64,000 nt of DNA, from positions 248,001-312,000 of the forward strand of contig JADJPZ010000002.1 in assembly GCA_016713025.1 (NCBI GenBank), in the 5' to 3' direction. Every line of letters begins with the position of its first letter. Positions within the stretch are counted from its first letter, which is position 1. The notes below the pieces were generated by a model. The model worked only from the letters and a program-made list of their open reading frames with translations. It made no database searches and was not told the origin of the DNA. Made by a program: the position numbers and the translations under genes. This document shows positions 17,218 to 25,087 of this stretch, piece after piece. This DNA comes from Saprospiraceae bacterium. Lineage in GTDB: Bacteria; Bacteroidota; Bacteroidia; Chitinophagales; Saprospiraceae.

Positions 17218-18072
17218 CTAAAATCTGAAGCCAAAAGAGGCCTGAAATCCTACATTGCGGTCAAAGTGGTTACTCAGGATACCTTTTCCAGTGGTTTTGT
17301 CTATTTCTTTTCTCAAGTAATCCATTTTATTATTTGAAATATCCCTAAGCCCAAAATCGTACCTCAAACCAAAATAGAATCCTCTGTTGATAAAATATGA
17401 AATACCGCCGGTAAGCCCGAAATCCCATCTATTGTACAATTTGCCATCCATTTCTGTAGACGCATAATTATAATAAGCACCTGCATCCCTTGCCAATGTA
17501 ACGACTATACCGTCTACCCAAACAGAAGCTCCCGATGCATTGTTTGCTATTCCGCCTGCCTCATCCTTGTAGTAATTGTGCACCAAGGACTGTTTGAAGA
17601 AAAGACTGTCCTTATTTTTTTCGAAATATATAGTGCCGTTGCCTCTTGGCCCTATCAGATATGAAGCATATAATCCCGCTGATATCTCAATTTTTTTTGT
17701 AGCTTGCCATTGTAAAGTTACCGGAATAGTAAGATAGGCATTAGAAATTTTCATTTCAATAGTGGACTTTCCTTTTTCATAAATAAATGCATTACCCAAG
17801 GGTATCTTATAAAATGAATCTCCGTCATAGTTATACTTTGAGCCTACTTGTGAATATAAAAACTCTCCCCTGATAGCAAGTCTGTCAGCAAAATTATAAG
17901 CATAATTGACTCCAAAATGAAACCCATTGGCGAGCTTAAATTCTTCATTGACCCCGGTCTCAAGTGGTCCTGAAAACTTGGTATAGTTAAGACCCGCACG
18001 GATGCCAAAACTCTGGCTGAATCCAAATTGAAAGGTCAATAAAAAACATGCTAAAACGAATATTTTGTTCAT
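17218..18072 (-). CDS. Outer-membrane beta-barrel protein (PorT/OMP_b-brl-like)
   Basis: A signal peptide (KIFVLACFLLTFQFGFSQ) precedes SFGIRAGLNYTKFSG, the typical first strand of the Bacteroidota outer-membrane barrel family. Alternating aromatic/polar strands follow, and the protein ends NVGFQASFGFRF with a terminal Phe, as expected for BAM-inserted barrels. At 284 aa it is a small barrel of perhaps eight to ten strands. Ligand or role is unknown. A TACCTTTG -7 box on the minus strand (18111-18104) lies about 35 nt upstream of the start. Confidence 0.8.
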   Translation of the reverse strand: MNKIFVLACFLLTFQFGFSQSFGIRAGLNYTKFSGPLETGVNEEFKLANGFHFGVNYAYNFADRLAIRGEFLYSQVGSKYNYDGDSFYKIPLGNAFIYEKGKSTIEMKISNAYLTIPVTLQWQATKKIEISAGLYASYLIGPRGNGTIYFEKNKDSLFFKQSLVHNYYKDEAGGIANNASGASVWVDGIVVTLARDAGAYYNYASTEMDGKLYNRWDFGLTGGISYFINRGFYFGLRYDFGLRDISNNKMDYLRKEIDKTTGKGILSNHFDRNVGFQASFGFRF

Positions 18073-18234
18073 ACAAAACTGCCTATTATACTTAAAATGG
18101 CTACAAAGGTATTAATAATACACCAATTACAGGAGATACTCAGAAATAAAACGAAACTTATTAGTAAATGCAAGCCTAAGTTTTCACAAAAAAATGTTAA
18201 ATGTTGATCATTTTTTATTTGAGGTATAAATATG

Positions 18235-18243
18235 TAGTTTTGC
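18235..18243 (+). promoter_or_regulatory. -7 promoter box for trmB
   Basis: TAGTTTTGC fits TAnnTTTG and lies 27 nt before the chosen ATG at 18270. It also argues against the earlier in-frame ATG at 18201, which would be upstream of the transcription start. Confidence 0.55.
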
Positions 18244-18269
18244 GACCTAAATCATTCGCTGAAGGTTAT

Positions 18270-18959
18270 ATGAGCAAAAATAAATTAAAAAAATTTGAAG
18301 CTATATTGGATTTTCCTCATGTTTATGAAAATTATGACCCAAAACATCCCAAATTAATCCGTTCAAAAGACGAAGTTGTAGACTTAAAAAATAATTGGAA
18401 TCAGGGACATTTTAAAAATGGGCAGCCTATCATCCTGGAGCTTGCATGCGGTAGAGGTGAGTATACAGAAGCATTAGCAGAGGCGTATCCGGACATCAAC
18501 TTTATAGGAGTGGATGTAAAAGGAGCCAGAATCTGGAAAGGGGCTACCAATACATTGAATAAAGGTTTAAAGAACGCTGCCTTTCTCAGAACCAGAATTG
18601 AGCAATTAGACCTTTTTATGGGAAAAGATGAGGTGGATAGCATATGGATTACATTTCCAGATCCGTTTCTCAGAGAAAGCAAAGAAAACAAAAGGCTAAC
18701 ATCGCCAAGATTTCTCAATATGTATAAAAACATTCTGAAACCAGGAGGTATCTTGCATCTCAAAACGGATGACCCTACACTTTATCAGTTTACGTTGGAT
18801 ACTTTATCAACTTATCAGGGAGCTCGTGTACTTTACCATAATGAAGACATTTATTCAGCTCAGCTACCATATCCTGAACTTGCTTACAAAACCTACTATG
18901 AAAAAAGTCATTTGGCTGATGGAAGGAAAATTAAATATGTGAGATTTACTATCAATTAA
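18270..18959 (+). CDS. trmB: tRNA (guanine-N7-)-methyltransferase TrmB
   Basis: Methylates N7 of G46 in the variable loop of tRNAs using SAM. The SAM-binding ILELACGRGEYTEALA motif lies near residue 53. IGVDVKGARIWKGA and the family-specific SIWITFPDPFLRESKENKRL (about 128-147) are present; the usual PDPW is PDPF here. The start was moved from 18201 to ATG 18270 (MSKNKLKKFEAI), because a promoter box lies between them. The protein is 229 aa, normal for TrmB. It is convergent with prfA. Confidence 0.93.
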   Translation: MSKNKLKKFEAILDFPHVYENYDPKHPKLIRSKDEVVDLKNNWNQGHFKNGQPIILELACGRGEYTEALAEAYPDINFIGVDVKGARIWKGATNTLNKGLKNAAFLRTRIEQLDLFMGKDEVDSIWITFPDPFLRESKENKRLTSPRFLNMYKNILKPGGILHLKTDDPTLYQFTLDTLSTYQGARVLYHNEDIYSAQLPYPELAYKTYYEKSHLADGRKIKYVRFTIN

Positions 18960-18967
18960 CCTCAATT

Positions 18968-20035
18968 TTACTCGGTGCCAACTCCCATTTTTTCTGCATT
19001 TTCTGCACGCTGTAGTGCAAGGATAATTTCTTCAAGATCACCTTCCACTACAGAATCCAGATTATATATCGTCAGATTAATTCTATGATCGGTGATTCTG
19101 TTTTGAGGATAATTGTATGTCCTGATTTTATCTGAGCGATCACCTGTACCGACCAGAGATTTTCTTTTATCTTTTTGTTCCAGATAACTTTTTTCTTTGG
19201 CGGCATCCTGGATTTTTACGTAGAGTCTTTGGAGGGCGATTTCGCGGTTTTTGTGTTGGGACCTCGAATCCGTACTTTCTGCCACTATTCCTGTAGGGAT
19301 ATGGGTAAATCTTACTCCGGATTCAGTTTTGTTGACGTGCTGTCCACCTGCACCCTGTGCCCTGAATGTATCTGTCTTCAAATCATCTTTTCTGATGTCG
19401 ATTTCTTCCTCTTCAAATTTTGGCATTACGGCGACGGTCGCTGCTGATGTATGGACGCGACCTTGTGATTCGGTCTTTGGCACTCTCTGAACTCTATGTG
19501 CGCCTGATTCAAATTTCAGTTTGCCATAGACATCAGCTCCATAGACTTCCATCACTATTTTATTGTAGCCACCTACAGACCCGGGATTTTCGTCGATGAC
19601 TTCTGTTTTCCAGCCCTGACTTTCAAAATATTTGGAATACATCCTGAAAAGGTCTCCTGCGAAAATACTGGCTTCATCTCCACCTGTTCCTGAGCGAATT
19701 TCAAAAACTACATCCTTGCTATCTTCGGGGTCTTTTGGAATGAGTAGATAATTGATTTTTTCCTGAAGTTCTTCAAGTTGTGGGTTAAGGTCTGAAAGCT
19801 CCGATTCAGCCATTTCACGCATTTCAGGATCAGCATCCTTGAGCATCTCCCTGGCATTGCTGATATGCTCAACAATCATTTTATACTCTCTGTAAGTCTC
19901 TATGATTTCAGTGAGGTCTTTATATTCTTTATTGATTTTGGCAAACTGCTTCATGTCTGCCAATACTTCAGGGTCTGAAAGTTTTTCTTCCAGATAGTAG
20001 TACCTGTCCTGTATTGTTTCGAGTTTGTCCAGCAT
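18968..20035 (-). CDS. prfA: Peptide chain release factor 1
   Basis: Recognises UAA and UAG stop codons and triggers peptide release. The catalytic GGQ is in RAQGAGGQHVNKTESGV (near residue 230). The codon-recognition loop reads RVPKTESQGRVHTSAATVAVMP, so the RF1 PxT tripeptide is P-K-T here. The N-terminal helical domain 1 and C-terminal coiled region (YNYPQNRITDHRINLTIYNLD) are complete at 355 aa. No RF2-style internal frameshift is present. It lies downstream of the tRNA unit on the same strand but is separated from it by a terminator. Confidence 0.97.
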   Translation of the reverse strand: MLDKLETIQDRYYYLEEKLSDPEVLADMKQFAKINKEYKDLTEIIETYREYKMIVEHISNAREMLKDADPEMREMAESELSDLNPQLEELQEKINYLLIPKDPEDSKDVVFEIRSGTGGDEASIFAGDLFRMYSKYFESQGWKTEVIDENPGSVGGYNKIVMEVYGADVYGKLKFESGAHRVQRVPKTESQGRVHTSAATVAVMPKFEEEEIDIRKDDLKTDTFRAQGAGGQHVNKTESGVRFTHIPTGIVAESTDSRSQHKNREIALQRLYVKIQDAAKEKSYLEQKDKRKSLVGTGDRSDKIRTYNYPQNRITDHRINLTIYNLDSVVEGDLEEIILALQRAENAEKMGVGTE

Positions 20036-20065
20036 TTTTGAATAATAAAGAGATGTATTATTAAC

Positions 20066-20097
20066 AAAAAACCCCTGTAAAAAACTACAAGGGTTTT
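20066..20097 (-). terminator. Intrinsic terminator of the tRNA transcription unit
   Basis: On the minus strand AAAACCCTTGTAG-TTTTT-TACAGGGGTTTTTT forms a stem of about 10 bp with a T tail, starting 11 nt after the tRNA 3' end and 30 nt before prfA. It closes the non-coding unit that begins at the 21.1-kb promoter. Confidence 0.75.
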
Positions 20098-20107
20098 AGG
20101 AAACTTG

Positions 20108-20181
20108 TGGGCCCACCAGGACTTGAACCTGGGACCACCTGATTATGAGTCAGGTGCTCTAACCAACTGAGCTATAGGCCC
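20108..20181 (-). tRNA. tRNA with CAT anticodon, probably tRNA-Ile2 (lysidine type)
   Basis: A full cloverleaf can be drawn: acceptor GGGCCTA/TGGGCCC with A73, D arm GCTC-AGTTGGTTA-GAGC, anticodon arm CCTGA-CTCATAA-TCAGG, and T arm CCAGG-TTCAAGT-CCTGG. The anticodon is CAT (plus-strand 20145-20147). CCA is not encoded. C4-G69 and C5-G68 in the acceptor stem are the pairs TilS is reported to favour, so I prefer the AUA-reading Ile isoacceptor over elongator Met; this is inference. It stands at the 3' end of eight tandem tRNA-like modules. Confidence 0.92.
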
Positions 20182-21060
20182 GATTTTTTACTTTTTTATC
20201 ATCCTGCTTTCAGGAGTTTTTTAATCTGCCACCGCTCCTGGGACCATCAAGATTAGCTTGATGCTCTAACCAACTGAGCTATAGGCCCGATTTTTTACTT
20301 TTTTATCATCCTGCTTTCAGGAGTTTTTTTAATCTGCCACCGCTCCTGGGACCATCAAGATTAGCTTGATGCTCTAACCAACTGAGCTATAGGCCCGATT
20401 TTTTACTTTTTATCATCCTGCTTTCAGGAGTTTTTTAATCTGCCACCGCTCCTGGGACCATCAAGATTAGCTTGATGCTCTAACCAACTGAGCTATAGGC
20501 CCGATTTTTTACTTTTTTATCATCCTGCTTTCAGGAGTTTTTTAATCTGCCACCGCTCCTGGGACCATCAAGATTAGCTTGATGCTCTAACCAACTGAGC
20601 TATAGGCCCGATTTTTTACTTTTTATCATCCTGCTTTCAGGAGTTTTTTAATCTGCCACCGCTCCTGGGACCATCAAGATTAGCTTGATGCTCTAACCAA
20701 CTGAGCTATAGGCCCGATTTTTTACTTTTTATCATCCTGCTTTCAGGAGTTTTTTAATCTGCCACCGCTCCTGGGACCATCAAGATTAGCTTGATGCTCT
20801 AACCAACTGAGCTATAGGCCCGATTTTTTACTTTTTTATCATCCTGCTTTCAGGAGTTTTTTAATCTGCCACCGCTCCTGGGACCATCAAGATTAGCTTG
20901 ATGCTCTAACCAACTGAGCTATAGGCCCGATTTTTTATTTTTGCATCCTGCTTTCAGGAGTTTTTTAATCTGCCACCGCTCCTGGGACCATCAAGATTAG
21001 CTTCATGCTCTAACCAACTGAGCTATAGGCCCGATTTTTTATTTTTGCATCCTGCTTTCA
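20182..21060 (-). repeat. Eight ~107-bp tandem modules: leader hairpin plus 5' two-thirds of a tRNA
   Basis: Read on the minus strand, each module has four parts. First are the first ~31 nt of the adjacent tRNA (GGGCCTATAGCTCAG... through the D arm). Second is an altered anticodon arm (TCAAG-CTAAT-CTTGA, 5-nt loop). Third is GGTCCCAGG followed by AGCGGTGGCAG instead of a T arm and 3' acceptor strand. Fourth is an A-rich spacer with the hairpin TCCTG-AAAG-CAGGA. Module 5' ends lie at 20288, 20396, 20502, 20609, 20715, 20821, 20928 and 21032; spacing is 104-108 bp, varying mainly in T-run length. The tRNA-like parts are virtually identical; only the promoter-proximal copy has a visible stem change (near 21004). 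No acceptor stem can form, so these are not functional tRNAs. Confidence 0.95.
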
Positions 21061-21072
21061 GGATTTGCGGAT

Positions 21073-21103
21073 GCAAAAGTAGGAAGATTTATTATTATTT
21101 CAA
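21073..21103 (-). promoter_or_regulatory. Promoter of the tRNA-module array
   Basis: On the minus strand TTG (21103-21101), 19 nt, then TACTTTTGC (21081-21073): a full Bacteroidota promoter pointing into the array. Transcription should begin near 21067. The inverted repeat TTTTGCATCC/GGATGCAAAA (21043-21078) overlaps the -7 box and the start. Confidence 0.8.
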
Positions 21104-21292
21104 GAGTAATTGTTTCTTTTTTTTAATTTATGAAGTGTTAGGTGATATTATTGGGTAAAAAGTATAACACATAAGGCGTTAAAACGATGTTAAATATAGA
21201 AAATAGATTATTTTTGTGCAGGTTTTTTCGTTTTGGGTTATAAAATAATGTCCTGAAAGGATCAAATTAAAAATTCATATCAACCGACTAAA

Positions 21293-21952
21293 ATGAATCT
21301 TAGAACTCTATCCATATTAGTTTCAATTATATTTTTGAGCGTACTACATATTTCCGCCCAGAAAAAAACTGAACCCATCAAGGTGATTGAGTTTTCCGGG
21401 ATTGTATTTGAAGAAGATAAAAACGGCACTCCCATACCTCTTCCTTATACCAACGTTGCTGTGAAAGGTACAAGCAGAGGTGCATCAGCAGACAATAATG
21501 GCTTTTTCTCATTTGTTGCCCTTGCCGGAGAAACGATTGTGTTTTCCAGGATAGGGTATAAAACAGTAGAAGTCATAGTTCCTGACACTCTCAATTCAGA
21601 AAAATATAAGTGGATGCAACCCATGTCTGAGGACAACATTCTTCTGCCTGAAGCGGTGATTTTTCCTTGGCCGAGTAAAGAGCACTTTAAACAGGAGTTT
21701 TTGGAAATCGATATCACCAATGAATTAAGAGAAAATGCCATCGCTAATCTTGCTGAAGAAAAAATGAGAGAACTCAGATATTCAGTACCTGTTGATGGCA
21801 AAGAAGCATCGTCTATGGTCATCAAGCAGCAGGCAAATGATTATGTCTACACTGGTCAGATGAGACCTCAAAATATATTTAATCCACTTGCCTGGAAAAA
21901 ATTTATAGATGCCTGGAGAAGAGGAGATTTCAAAAAGAAAGATAAAAAGTAA
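21293..21952 (+). CDS. Secreted protein with carboxypeptidase-regulatory-like domain
   Basis: A signal peptide (LSILVSIIFLSVLHISAQ) is followed by a CarboxypepD_reg-like beta-sandwich at about residues 33-100. The pattern FSGIVFEEDKNGTPIPLPYTNVAVKGTSRGASADNNGFFSFVALAGETIVFSRIGYKTVEV, with its DNNGFFSF and S-RIGYK turns, is characteristic. The remaining ~110 residues are charged and of unknown function, ending KKKDKK. Such proteins are envelope-associated in Bacteroidota. The gene is monocistronic, 285 bp upstream of metF. Substrate and role are unknown. Confidence 0.8.
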   Translation: MNLRTLSILVSIIFLSVLHISAQKKTEPIKVIEFSGIVFEEDKNGTPIPLPYTNVAVKGTSRGASADNNGFFSFVALAGETIVFSRIGYKTVEVIVPDTLNSEKYKWMQPMSEDNILLPEAVIFPWPSKEHFKQEFLEIDITNELRENAIANLAEEKMRELRYSVPVDGKEASSMVIKQQANDYVYTGQMRPQNIFNPLAWKKFIDAWRRGDFKKKDKK

Positions 21953-22181
21953 ATTTTTCTTTTCCCATTTTAAGGGTCTTTCAATATATATACTCAAAAT
22001 AAATTGGTTTGCGAAAAATTCATCTACTATTGTATTCATTTTGAGGAAAATGGCGATAGAATTATTTTTAAAATAAAGACATGAGTACCATCGTCTTTAG
22101 AAAAATAAATTCTCGTCAGTATAACCTATACATGTTTACTTGTCCATTCAGGAAAATAGCCAGTTAATCCTACTTTTCTGA

Positions 22182-22215
22182 TTTGGATATATGTAACCAG
22201 ATTCCTTACCTTTGC
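22182..22215 (+). promoter_or_regulatory. Promoter of metF
   Basis: TTTG at 22182-22185, 21 nt, then TACCTTTGC at 22207-22215. The expected transcript starts near 22221, about 17 nt before the TTG start codon, supporting that unusual start. Confidence 0.75.
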
Positions 22216-22237
22216 CGCCAAATTAAAACAGGAAAAA

Positions 22238-23188
22238 TTGAAAATTACAGAATATTTTAATAAATCTAAAGGAAATACCCTTGTATCGTTTGAAGTATTG
22301 CCACCTCTGAAAGGCGGCAGCATGTCTGATATTTTTAATACACTTGACCCATTGATGGAATTCAAGCCTCCTTTTATAGACGTAACCTATCATAGAGAAG
22401 AATTCGTCTACAATAAAAGAGAAAGCGGGTACTACGAAAAAACTGCAATCAGAAAAAGACCAGGAACAGTTGGCATCTGTGCCTCCATTATGCACAGATA
22501 TGGTATCGACGCCATTCCCCATCTTATCTGCGGAGGATTCAGTATAGAAGAGACAGAAAATGCCCTGATAGATCTGAATTTTCTTGGTATCAATAATGTA
22601 TTGGCACTTAGAGGAGACGCCCGTCAGTTTGAGGACAAATTTATAGCTGAGCCAAATGGACACAAATATGCCGTTGATCTTGTAAAACAGGTACAACATA
22701 TGAATCAAGGCATCTATTTGGACAGTAATATTGAAAAAGGAACTCCTACTGATTTTTGTATTGGTGTGGCAGGATATCCGGAAAAACACTTTGAAGCTCC
22801 TAATTTTGCTATGGATATAGAATATCTGAAGAAAAAAATAGATGCAGGTGCCAGCTATATAGTGACTCAAATGTTTTTTGACAATGCCAATTTTTTCAAA
22901 TTCAGAGATGCATGCATCGAAGCGGGTATCACCGTACCCATCGTACCGGGTTTAAAACCCATCACCCGCAAATATCAGTTATCATCTATCCCCAGGAAAT
23001 TTTTTATCAATTTTCCAGAAGATCTTGTCAAAGAAGTCAATAAAACTGAAGATAAAGATATAAAAAAGATTGGCATCGAATGGTGCATCGCACAGTGTAA
23101 GGAACTGAAAGCATCAGGTGTACCATGCATCCATTTTTATACTATGGGAGATGCAGACACCACATATAAGATAGTGGAGAAGATATAA
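22238..23188 (+). CDS. metF: 5,10-methylenetetrahydrofolate reductase
   Basis: This FAD enzyme reduces methylene-THF to methyl-THF for methionine synthesis. The TIM-barrel landmarks are present: VSFEVLPPLKGGS with the catalytic-type Glu near residue 19, IDVTYHREE, ICGGFSIEETENALIDL, NVLALRGDAR near 120, and ASYIVTQMFFDNANFFKF near 206. The protein is 316 aa, of normal length. The start is TTG at 22238 (TTG AAA ATT ACA); the promoter position leaves no room for an earlier start, and the next ATG would remove conserved sequence. A strong bidirectional terminator follows. Confidence 0.95.
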   Translation: MKITEYFNKSKGNTLVSFEVLPPLKGGSMSDIFNTLDPLMEFKPPFIDVTYHREEFVYNKRESGYYEKTAIRKRPGTVGICASIMHRYGIDAIPHLICGGFSIEETENALIDLNFLGINNVLALRGDARQFEDKFIAEPNGHKYAVDLVKQVQHMNQGIYLDSNIEKGTPTDFCIGVAGYPEKHFEAPNFAMDIEYLKKKIDAGASYIVTQMFFDNANFFKFRDACIEAGITVPIVPGLKPITRKYQLSSIPRKFFINFPEDLVKEVNKTEDKDIKKIGIEWCIAQCKELKASGVPCIHFYTMGDADTTYKIVEKI

Positions 23189-23255
23189 GGCAGATAAGAG
23201 TAAAGGTTTGCGCAAAAAAAATCTCGTTCAGGAATAAAAGTTTGAACTTACTCAA

Positions 23256-23301
23256 AATAGAGAGAAGCCATTTCAGATCTTTGAAATGGCTTCTCTCTAT
23301 T
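23256..23301. terminator. Bidirectional terminator between metF and the OmpH pair
   Basis: AATAGAGAGAAGCCATTTCA and its exact complement TGAAATGGCTTCTCTCTATT (23282-23301) form a 20-bp stem. It lies between convergent transcription units. Confidence 0.8.
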
Positions 23302-23334
23302 ACACTTTAATCAGATTTACCTGATCAAAATTAC

Positions 23335-23862
23335 TTACTTAGGTGCGACGGCCGTCGTTGTAATTCCTAGCTTATCTTTAACCATCTTTGTAGCATCAGA
23401 TGCAGGATCTGAGTAAAGGATAACTCCCATACCGGAATCAAAGATATACAAAAATCCATTTTCTGTAGCCACATCCTTGATGGCTTTGTTGACCCTATCC
23501 TGAATAGGCTTTAGTAACTCTTCTGTTTTAGCGTAAATTTTGTCCTGACTTGATTTCTCAAATTCACCGAGCTTTGCCTCTTCGAGTTTTAGAAGAGCAG
23601 ATTGTTTTTCGATTTCTACAGGAGCGAGTTCGCCGGATTGTTGTTTTTTCTGTAAGTCCTGATACTTAGTTTGAAGTTCTTTGACCATGTCTTCACCTTT
23701 TTTCTGAAACATGGTTTTCATCACTTCAATATCTGAATTGGCTTGTTTTACTTCGGGCAGGGACGCCAATATTTCCTGCGAATTGATGTATCCTATTTTT
23801 TGGGCATTTGTAGCTGCCAAGGTTAAAAACAGGAAAGACATAATGGAATAAATTCTGTTCAT
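23335..23862 (-). CDS. OmpH/Skp-family periplasmic chaperone (second of a pair)
   Basis: Skp-like chaperones hold unfolded outer-membrane proteins in the periplasm. A signal peptide (YSIMSFLFLTLAATNA) precedes the family start QKIGYINSQEILASLPEVKQANSDIEVM. A long coiled-coil arm (about 45-120, QKKGEDMVKELQTKYQDLQKK) follows, then a return strand (NGFLYIFDSGMGVILYSDP). The 175-aa length is typical. It lies 38 bp downstream of a paralogue in the same orientation; such tandem OmpH genes are common in Bacteroidota, often next to bamA, which is not present here. Confidence 0.9.
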   Translation of the reverse strand: MNRIYSIMSFLFLTLAATNAQKIGYINSQEILASLPEVKQANSDIEVMKTMFQKKGEDMVKELQTKYQDLQKKQQSGELAPVEIEKQSALLKLEEAKLGEFEKSSQDKIYAKTEELLKPIQDRVNKAIKDVATENGFLYIFDSGMGVILYSDPASDATKMVKDKLGITTTAVAPK

Positions 23863-23900
23863 TTGATGAAAAGTTGATTGGTTTGTTTTAAAAAATATTG

Positions 23901-24419
23901 TTATTTAATATTGAGTCTCTTCTTAAGATCCGCTGTTTTGTCATACTCGGCATTTGAAAATAAAAGTCCTGTTGCTCCGCCCTTATCAAATATGATATCA
24001 TATCCCCTGTCAGCAGCATAAGATTCTATAGCAGCAAATACTTTTTCCTGAATAGGTGCTACCATCTCTTGTCTTTTTTTAAATAATGCACCTTCGGGTC
24101 CAAATTTTGCTTTTTGCATTTCACGTACTTCATTTTCCTTTTTGATGATTTCCTCTTCCCTTCTTGTCTTATCATCCATACTCAGGAGCACTTGTTCTGC
24201 CTGGAACTTATTGTACATACTTTTTACTTTATCAAATTCCTGAGCAATCTCTTGTCTCCACCCTGCAGCTATTTTGTCTAATTCTGTCTGAGCATTCTGG
24301 TACTCCGGCATAGCTGATAGAACATCATTAATATCTACCAAAGCTATTTTTTGAGCATGTACACTCATCGACGCAACCAGAATAATTAATATTGAAAATA
24401 TAAAATTTTTTGTTTTCAT
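23901..24419 (-). CDS. OmpH/Skp-family periplasmic chaperone (first of a pair)
   Basis: A paralogue of the downstream gene: signal peptide (NFIFSILIILVASMSVHA), then QKIALVDINDVLSAMPEYQNAQTELDKI. A charged coiled coil (about 45-115) and a C-terminal strand AADRGYDIIFDKGGATGLLFSN complete the fold. I start at ATG 24419 (MKTKNFIF), because the longer reading adds 18 non-signal residues. The product is then 172 aa. A TACTTTTG -7 box on the minus strand (24461-24454) lies about 35 nt upstream. Confidence 0.9.
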   Translation of the reverse strand: MKTKNFIFSILIILVASMSVHAQKIALVDINDVLSAMPEYQNAQTELDKIAAGWRQEIAQEFDKVKSMYNKFQAEQVLLSMDDKTRREEEIIKKENEVREMQKAKFGPEGALFKKRQEMVAPIQEKVFAAIESYAADRGYDIIFDKGGATGLLFSNAEYDKTADLKKRLNIK

Positions 24420-25087
24420 TTTGAATAATTGAAAGATTTTTAAAAAATTTTGCCAAAAGTACAACATTATCACAATGTTACTGCATTTAAGACAATTCCG
24501 ATGCTGTAAAAGTTACATAATATAAAACTTTAAGCTTTATTTAAAACTATATAAAATACTGTAATACAACATATTAAATACGATTATATTGATGCTGTAT
24601 AACTATATTTAACTTTAGTTTAACGACCGATTTATGTATTTTGTTATACGCAAAATGATTTTTTTAGTGTGGAAGTTATAAAAATCATTTGAGTATTGAA
24701 AAAATAAGAGCGCTCTAAAAATAAGCCAAATCAAAGTTTTTTTTTGACATTCATCACAGTAAATGGCTCTAATAGTTTGTGAATGTAACAAATTGCACTT
24801 TTTTGTAAAAAGATAATTACTGTTATGTTAACCACGAAATGAAATTAGTTTTCGCCATTTCCCTCCACATACCCCCAGCCCTAAAGGGGAGATCAGCCCG
24901 CTGAAGGAAGAGTTATTGGGTGAGGCGTCCTTTTTGGGAATAAGCCTGCCTGCTTAGGCCTACTTAGGCAGGGGTAGCGGTGAATAAGTAATTGTGCAAT
25001 GTGTTATACACACAATAGTTTTTACAACATCATGAACTTCTTGTAAAAGAATTATATTTGCAGCCAAATCATTAAATGCTATAATGT
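24420..25087. other. Gene-free divergent region between ompH and hutH
   Basis: This region holds the minus-strand -7 box for the OmpH pair (24461-24454) and a plus-strand TATATTTGC (25053-25061) 27 nt before hutH. The middle is AT-rich and featureless. At 24860-24985 a GC-richer patch contains CCCCCAGCCCTAAAGGGG and a CCTGCCT/AGGCAGG hairpin (24945-24972), which looks like a degenerate intergenic repeat. No coding sequence is visible. Confidence 0.6.

Noticed and set aside
20182..21032. Eight additional tRNA genes
   Set aside because: The modules lack the 3' acceptor strand and a proper T arm, and their anticodon loop has five bases, so no cloverleaf can form.
20182..21060. Regular ~107-bp repeat array as a CRISPR
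   Set aside because: There are no unique spacers: the whole period is repeated, and most of it is tRNA-derived. No cas genes are in the window.
24841..24985. GC-richer patch before hutH as a structured RNA or riboswitch
   Set aside because: It has only one modest hairpin and resembles degenerate intergenic repeats; no known riboswitch core could be recognised.
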